From contig JBIMKP010000002.1 in NCBI GenBank assembly GCA_051861545.1, positions 128,421 to 192,420 on the forward strand: a stretch of 64,000 nt of DNA. The letters are read 5' to 3'. Under the pieces are notes generated by a model that saw only the letters and a list, made by a program, of their open reading frames with translations, did not search any database and had not been told where the DNA came from. This document shows positions 59,603 to 64,000 of the stretch, piece by piece (position 1 is the first letter of the stretch; each line of letters opens with the position of its first letter). Position numbers and translations under genes: made by a program. This DNA comes from CAISCU01 sp051861545 (lineage in GTDB: Bacteria > Bacteroidota > Bacteroidia > UKL13-3).

Positions 59603-60649
59603 TCATTCTTTCACAATCTTCTTCATCAGAAACCCAGCATCTGTTTTAATAGATAAGTGATAAATCCCTTCACTTAAATGTTGCATTTGAATTTGTTGAA
59701 CATTTTCTCCTTCCCAAACAATTCTACCTTGGGCATCATACAATAACATTTCAGTATTGTCAATACCTTCAATATTCAAAACATCTTTTACCGGATTGGG
59801 GAATAAATTTGCCTTAGACTGGGTAATTGTTTTAATACCTGTTGAATTACGAAAGCGTTTATCGTAATTCAAAATAATTACTTCAGGTATTTCAAAAAAT
59901 TCTAATATTGGAATTACACCTCCTTTTTTTGGGAAAAAACTAATAAATTTATGAAATAGAAATTGGTCACTTTTATCATATATCCAATTACCATTTGAGG
60001 AATTGTAAAATATAGTTGAATCCTTATAAGATGTTTGAGTACAAAAAACTTCAATTGTATCCTCTTCAAATATTATTTTGCCGTTTTTACCTTTAAAAGC
60101 TTCTGAGTAAAACATACCTTCTATCTTTACAGAATCACAAAGTGAAAAACTATTTGTCCTTCTGAAAATTGGATAATCAATTTTTGAAATATCATTTATT
60201 AAATTTCCAGATTGGTTGCCAGTAGGAAGAAACATACAAGGTTTATCCAAATACATGGTCATGTAAAAGATTTCATTACATGCGGGAATAGGATTGTAAA
60301 GGCCTGTATAATAAACAGAATTAGATTTTAATGTAAAATATCTCCAGTATCCATCATTTAAAGCAAAACCTGCGGTATCGATCCCAATTCTGAAAGTAGA
60401 AGTATTTTCTGGCTTATCAATGATTCGATTCCATTTTCGATTATATACTCCAAAATTTACTATTTCATTTAAATTTATGAGAAAGTTATCATTTAATGAG
60501 GAGTTAAATAAAATCTTTGCTTGGTTAGAATCTAAATTATGCAATTTAACCTCAAAACTATCAGGCATATTTGGCAACTGAAGGTTTTGCCCCTTGCTAT
60601 AAAATGCAAATAAAAACAGCAGTATTAAAAGTTTAAATGATTTTAGCAT
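59603..60649 (-). CDS. T9SS cargo, tandem-array paralogue A
   Basis: 348 aa. Signal peptide (LLILLFLFAFYSKGQ), then a ~250-residue domain of unknown function starting QLPNMPDSFEVKLHNLDSNQ, with IDTAGFALNDGYWRYFTLKSNSVYYTGL and two conserved Cys sites (PACNEIF, SLCDSVKIEG). The last ~75 residues are a T9SS type A sorting domain (LFPNPVKDVLNIEG, LSEGIYHLSIKTDAGFLMKK). The sorting domain is nearly identical to that of the gene at 61974, while the middle is more diverged, pointing to recent conversion of the 3' end. First of three related genes on this strand; function unknown. Confidence 0.82.
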   Translation of the reverse strand: MLKSFKLLILLFLFAFYSKGQNLQLPNMPDSFEVKLHNLDSNQAKILFNSSLNDNFLINLNEIVNFGVYNRKWNRIIDKPENTSTFRIGIDTAGFALNDGYWRYFTLKSNSVYYTGLYNPIPACNEIFYMTMYLDKPCMFLPTGNQSGNLINDISKIDYPIFRRTNSFSLCDSVKIEGMFYSEAFKGKNGKIIFEEDTIEVFCTQTSYKDSTIFYNSSNGNWIYDKSDQFLFHKFISFFPKKGGVIPILEFFEIPEVIILNYDKRFRNSTGIKTITQSKANLFPNPVKDVLNIEGIDNTEMLLYDAQGRIVWEGENVQQIQMQHLSEGIYHLSIKTDAGFLMKKIVKE

Positions 60650-60780
60650 AGCTAATGGGGGGTTAATGAAAAAAAGTTTCCATAGAAGTTTTTAAACAGG
60701 TTTAAATAATAACTGCTAACTTAAAAGATTAAAATTAAGTAATAACAAATCAATTCAGTATCTTTTATTAATAATTAACC

Positions 60781-61833
60781 TCATTCCTTCACAATTTTCT
60801 TCATCAGAAAACCTGAATTAGTTTTAATTGATAAGTGGTAAATCCCTTCACTTAAATATTGCATTTGAATCTGATGGACATTTATTCCTTCCCAAACCAT
60901 TCTGCCTTGTGCATCGTACAAAAACATTTCAGTATTTTCAATACCCTCAATATTCAAAATATCTTTAACCGGATTGGGAAATAAATTTACCTTAGGCTGT
61001 GTAATTGTTTTTACGCCTGTTGGAGTGCGAAGTCGTTTATCGTACAAGAATCTTAGTGTGCTATAGTTTTGACTTATTTCAGCTAGAGGTATTGAAGATC
61101 CAAATTTAGTAAAAATACAAATTGTGTAATCCGTTAAATAAACATTTGATGATGAGAACTTCCACTTACCATTTTCGGGTAGATGTAATATTATTGAGTC
61201 ATGTGAATGACTAAATACGCTATAAACGTCTATTGTATCTAATTCAAAAACTATTTTGCCACTTTTTAATTTTTGACATTCACTAAAGAAAAATCCGCTT
61301 AATTTAGCTGAGTCACAACTAACAAATTGACTCTTTGCTTTGAAAATTGGATAATTAATTATTGAAGTATCAAATATTGTATTATTAGTAAAAATACCTA
61401 ATGGCATATAAATTACTGGTTTTTCTAAGTACATTGTTGTATTAAACGGTGAATTACAAACACCCCATGTAGCATTAAGTCCAGAATAATAAATTGAATT
61501 ATCTTTTACTCCAAAATATCTCCAAAAACCATCATTCATAGCATATCCAGTTGTATCCATTCCATTTCTGAAAGTTGGTGTGTTTTGTGGTCTATTTATA
61601 ATTCTAGTAAAGGATTTAGGGCTATCAGCAAAATTTATTAAGTTATTTAGATTAACAATATAATTTTCATTTAGAAATAAGTTCTTTAATTCATCTAGTG
61701 GTATAAAATGTAAACTGTAATCTTTTACCTGAAAACTATCAGGCATATTTGGCATAATAAAATTTTGAGCCTTGGTAGTGTATGAAAATATTATAAACAG
61801 AATAAGTGTTAAAAGCTTCATTAATTTTAGCAT
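60781..61833 (-). CDS. T9SS cargo, tandem-array paralogue B
   Basis: 350 aa, same build as its neighbours. Signal peptide (LLTLILFIIFSYTTKAQ), MPNMPDSFQVKDYSLHFIPL, MDTTGYAMNDGFWRYFGVKD, Cys sites WGVCNSPFN and VSCDSAKLSG, and sorting domain LFPNPVKDILNIEGIENTEM to MKKIVKE. Between it and gene C are ~33 bp that still match the end of the thioredoxin-like gene at 63023, showing how the array grew. Function unknown. Confidence 0.82.
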   Translation of the reverse strand: MLKLMKLLTLILFIIFSYTTKAQNFIMPNMPDSFQVKDYSLHFIPLDELKNLFLNENYIVNLNNLINFADSPKSFTRIINRPQNTPTFRNGMDTTGYAMNDGFWRYFGVKDNSIYYSGLNATWGVCNSPFNTTMYLEKPVIYMPLGIFTNNTIFDTSIINYPIFKAKSQFVSCDSAKLSGFFFSECQKLKSGKIVFELDTIDVYSVFSHSHDSIILHLPENGKWKFSSSNVYLTDYTICIFTKFGSSIPLAEISQNYSTLRFLYDKRLRTPTGVKTITQPKVNLFPNPVKDILNIEGIENTEMFLYDAQGRMVWEGINVHQIQMQYLSEGIYHLSIKTNSGFLMKKIVKE

Positions 61834-61850
61834 AACTAATTTGGATTTAG

Positions 61851-61883
61851 TTTATTTAATACGAAAAAGAGTTCATCGAGGTT
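61851..61883 (-). pseudogene. Relic of the thioredoxin-like gene 3' end
   Basis: A 29-nt stretch is identical to 63042-63070, which encodes NLDELFFVLNK at the end of the thioredoxin-like gene. It lies just above cargo gene B, as the intact version lies just above cargo gene C. A more decayed version is visible at 60662-60690 above gene A. Confidence 0.7.
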
Positions 61884-61973
61884 TTTAATCAGCTTTAATC
61901 AGTAATTGCTCTAATAAAAGAATAAAATTAATTAAAGATAAATCAATTCAGTGTCTTTAGTAAATATTAAATA

Positions 61974-63020
61974 TCATTCTTTCACAATCTTCTTCATCAG
62001 AAACCCAGCATCTGTTTTAATAGATAGGTGATAAATCCCTTCACTTAAATGTTGCATCTGAATTTGTTGAACATTTTCTCCTTGCCAAACAATTCTACCT
62101 AGGGCATCATACAATAACATTTCAGTATTGTCAATACCTTCAATATTCAAAACATCTTTTACCGGATTAGGGAATAAATTTGCCTTAGACTGGGTAATTG
62201 TTTTAATACCTGTTGGAGTACGAAGTCTTTTATCATACATGAATCTTAGTGTGCTATAATTTTGACTAATTTCAGCTAGAGGTATAAATGCAGTTGTCTT
62301 TGTAAATAACGTAATACTATGATTTCCAATAAATTGGTCTGACCTATTATAATGCCATAATTTATTTTCTGGGTGAAATATTATTGTAGAATCAAAGGAA
62401 TAATTATAATTACTGTAAACATCTATTGTATCTAATTCAAAAACTATTCTACCACTTTTTAGGTTTTGACTTTCACTGTAAAAAAAGCCACTTAATTTGG
62501 CTGAATCACAACTTACAAATTGACTTTTTGATCTGAATAAAGGATAATTAATTATTGAAGTATCATACAAGGAGTTATTAGTTTTAATTCCAAAAGGAAT
62601 ATATAAAACTGGTTTATCTAAATACATTGTCATATTAAATGGTGAATTGCAAATTCCCCAAATTGAGTTTAATCCAGAATAATAAATGGAGTTATTTTTT
62701 AAACTAAAATAACGCCAGAAGCCATCATTGATAGCAAAACCAATTGTATCTATTCCATTTCTGAATGTTTTTGTGTTTTGCGGTTTATCAATTAATCTTT
62801 TATAGGATTTAAAAGTATCCTCTAAATTTATTAATTCATTTAAATTAACAATAAAATCGGATTCTGAAAATAAATTCTTTAATTCAATTAATGGAACATA
62901 ATGTGTACTATATAATCTGACCTCAAAACTATCAGGCATATTTGGCAACTGAAGGTTTTGTCCCTGGCTATTGGATGCAAATAATAGAAGCAGTAATAAA
63001 AGCTTTATTGATTTTAGCAT
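61974..63020 (-). CDS. T9SS cargo, tandem-array paralogue C
   Basis: 348 aa. Signal peptide (LLLLLLLFASNSQGQ), QLPNMPDSFEVRLYSTHYVP, IDTIGFAINDGFWRYFSLKN, Cys sites WGICNSPFN and VSCDSAKLSG, and sorting domain LFPNPVKDVLNIEGIDNTEM to MKKIVKE. It is closest to gene B in the body (LKSGRIVFELDTIDVYS) but to gene A in the sorting domain. Its ATG is 2 bp after the stop of the thioredoxin-like gene, so in the original unit the two were cotranscribed. The paired Cys positions could be oxidised by that partner (inference). Confidence 0.82.
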   Translation of the reverse strand: MLKSIKLLLLLLLFASNSQGQNLQLPNMPDSFEVRLYSTHYVPLIELKNLFSESDFIVNLNELINLEDTFKSYKRLIDKPQNTKTFRNGIDTIGFAINDGFWRYFSLKNNSIYYSGLNSIWGICNSPFNMTMYLDKPVLYIPFGIKTNNSLYDTSIINYPLFRSKSQFVSCDSAKLSGFFYSESQNLKSGRIVFELDTIDVYSNYNYSFDSTIIFHPENKLWHYNRSDQFIGNHSITLFTKTTAFIPLAEISQNYSTLRFMYDKRLRTPTGIKTITQSKANLFPNPVKDVLNIEGIDNTEMLLYDALGRIVWQGENVQQIQMQHLSEGIYHLSIKTDAGFLMKKIVKE

Positions 63021-63022
63021 AG

Positions 63023-63586
63023 CTAATGGGGTTTTAATTTGTTTAATACGAAAAAGAGTTCATCGAGGTTATTGGGTTTTGCAATTAACCTAAAATTGCT
63101 TGAAAGTACTACAAATGCGGGAGTATAATTTATCTGAAGATTTTTGAAGTTGTGATATTCAAAATCTTTTTCTAAATTAATATCATTTTCCCAAGGGAAT
63201 AATGTATTGTTTGAAGCTGTTCTTCCAATTGAAAAACTGCTTAATGAGAAATTTTCATTTGTAAAATATTGATAATGTTTAATTAACTCATCACTACTTG
63301 ATTTACAAAAATCACAATCGTAATTGTAGAAATATAGAACAAAATACTTTTCTGCTTTATTTGGAACTTCAACAAATTCATTGTTTTTGATCAGTTTTCC
63401 TATAAATGGTTCTAATTTATATCCAAAACCTAAATTTAATAATTGTGCTTCAAAAATTGAATCATATTCTATTTTTAATAAAAATTTATTGATGTTAAAA
63501 AAATCTTCAGATACTTTTAATTCTTTTAAAATGAATGTTTTGTATATTATAGATAAACTCTGAAAACGTATTATTTCATCAGCAAT
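63023..63586 (-). pseudogene. Thioredoxin-like (TlpA/DsbD-type) gene, 5' end cut off by IS3 insertion
   Basis: About 187 native codons remain. The core is KYFVLYFYNYDCDFCKSSSDELI (C-D-F-C redox motif), then a helix and IGRTASNNTLFPWENDIN, INYTPAFVVLSSNFRLIAKP (cis-Pro region TPAF) and NLDELFFVLNKLKPH. Reading upstream, the frame crosses position 63587 into the IS end, where a different, cysteine-rich, implausible N-terminus is produced. The original start and signal peptide are therefore beyond the element. Probably a periplasmic thiol-disulfide protein coupled to the cargo gene downstream. Confidence 0.75.
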
Positions 63587-63652
63587 TGTCCTCACCCCTA
63601 AAATTAGTTCAAAATGAAAGTATAAAAAACAATAACTTTCACAAGGACTAAA

Positions 63653-63943
63653 ATGAAAAAGAGTAAATTTACAGAAACACAGATTGTTAAAGCGCTCAAG
63701 GAGCATGAGAACGGTCGTAAAGTTGAAGAGATTACCCGAGAATTGGGAATCACACCAGCAAGTTTTTACAAATGGAAAGAGCGTTATGGGGGCATGGAGG
63801 CGTCTGATTTAAAACGGTTGAAAGACCTACAAGAGGAGAACTCCAGGTTAAAAAGGATGTTTGCGGACTTAAGTTTAGACCATACAGCGCTTAAGGAGAT
63901 AATCTCAAAAAAGGGCTGGGGCCCGACCAACGGAGGGAAATAG
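63653..63943 (+). CDS. IS3-family transposase OrfA
   Basis: 96 aa. HTH_Tnp_1 helix-turn-helix (MKKSKFTETQIVKALKEHEN, EEITRELGITPASFYKWKER) followed by a leucine-zipper-like helix (LKRLKDLQEENSRLKRMFAD). OrfA binds the IS ends and regulates transposition. It ends in KGWGPTNGGK-TAG just past an A-AAA-AAG slippery site. Confidence 0.93.
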   Translation: MKKSKFTETQIVKALKEHENGRKVEEITRELGITPASFYKWKERYGGMEASDLKRLKDLQEENSRLKRMFADLSLDHTALKEIISKKGWGPTNGGK

Positions 63944-64000
63944 CGATGGAAGCAATTACAAGCTATAAGCTACCTAAAAGTCGGGCCTGTGCATTAGTTA
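63913..64000 (+). CDS. IS3-family transposase OrfB, N-terminal part (frameshift product, partial)
   Basis: The slippery heptamer A-AAA-AAG at 63907-63913 allows a -1 shift from OrfA. The new frame is open through GLGPDQRREIAMEAITSYKL and PKSRACALV to the window edge, the usual start of IS3 OrfB before its DDE integrase core. An internal ATG at 63946 with GGAGGG upstream could also start OrfB alone. Confidence 0.8.

Larger units (their letters stand above)
63587..64000 (+). mobile_element. IS3-family insertion sequence, left part (runs off right edge)
   Basis: The left end begins near TGTCCTCACCCCTAAAATTA, the shape of IS3-family terminal repeats (TG...CCCC). It carries orfA and the start of orfB and interrupts the thioredoxin-like gene. 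A 3-bp target duplication cannot be checked because the right end is outside the window. Confidence 0.85.

Noticed and set aside
59603..63020. CRISPR-like repeats
   Set aside because: The repeated segments are whole paralogous genes with spacers of about 130 bp, not short regular repeats.

Overview
The window is an AT-rich chromosomal segment of a Bacteroidota bacterium. Three things point there. It carries type IX secretion (T9SS) core genes (porU, porV, gldJ, two porP/sprF). It has many secreted proteins ending in a T9SS type A sorting domain. Its promoters follow the phylum's TAnnTTTG (-7) / TTTG (-33) pattern. The genus cannot be named from this sequence alone. No rRNA operon, CRISPR array or prophage is visible.

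Layout. 1-450 is the 5' part of a type I restriction-modification hsdM, slightly richer in GC, followed by a long imperfect palindrome. 685-4776 is a run of minus-strand genes: GNAT acetyltransferase, GIN-domain lipoprotein, two membrane proteins, a Crp-like regulator and a secreted EEP-family hydrolase. 4847-10423 is a giant secreted phosphatase/5'-nucleotidase-like T9SS cargo, divergent from thiamine pyrophosphokinase. 11.2-16.5 kb holds a T9SS cargo with an internally duplicated 1.3-kb module, flanked by repeat elements. 16.6-23.3 kb has a TonB-dependent receptor, kbl and an FG-GAP T9SS cargo. 23.3-34.4 kb is the T9SS/gliding locus murF, gldJ, porP, porP, porU, porV, then ispF. 34.5-40.3 kb has a UvrD-type helicase fused to an Fe-S nuclease, a membrane protein and tdh. 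40.3-41.4 kb is a gene-free cluster of repeats. 41.4-47.2 kb is a minus-strand housekeeping block (rpmH, rnpA, yidD, an MBL hydrolase, a tiny Cys-rich membrane protein, der, era). 47.3-50.7 kb has a SET-domain protein, a glycosyltransferase, miaE and the initiator tRNA. 50.7-55.2 kb holds two tandem 676-aa OmpA/ZU5-like paralogues. 55.3-59.6 kb has a lipoprotein, comB, alanine dehydrogenase and aat. 59.6-63.6 kb is a tandem array of three related T9SS cargos and a thioredoxin-like gene cut by an IS3-family element that runs off the right edge.

How genes work together. murF-gldJ-porP-porP-porU-porV groups the export machinery, and at least six genes here encode its probable cargos. PorU (sortase) and PorV (shuttle) would process the sorting-domain proteins. 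tdh and kbl, 19 kb apart, are the two steps of threonine catabolism to glycine and acetyl-CoA. rpmH-rnpA-yidD form the classic ribosome/RNase P/membrane-insertion unit.

The least explained signals are non-coding. One is a ~200-bp repeat family with conserved ends around a long hairpin whose arm sequence differs completely between copies yet stays self-complementary. The other is a 306-334-bp element with terminal inverted repeats and 4-bp duplications around a ~125-nt invariant, strongly foldable core. Both look like small mobile or RNA-encoding elements that I cannot match to a named family.
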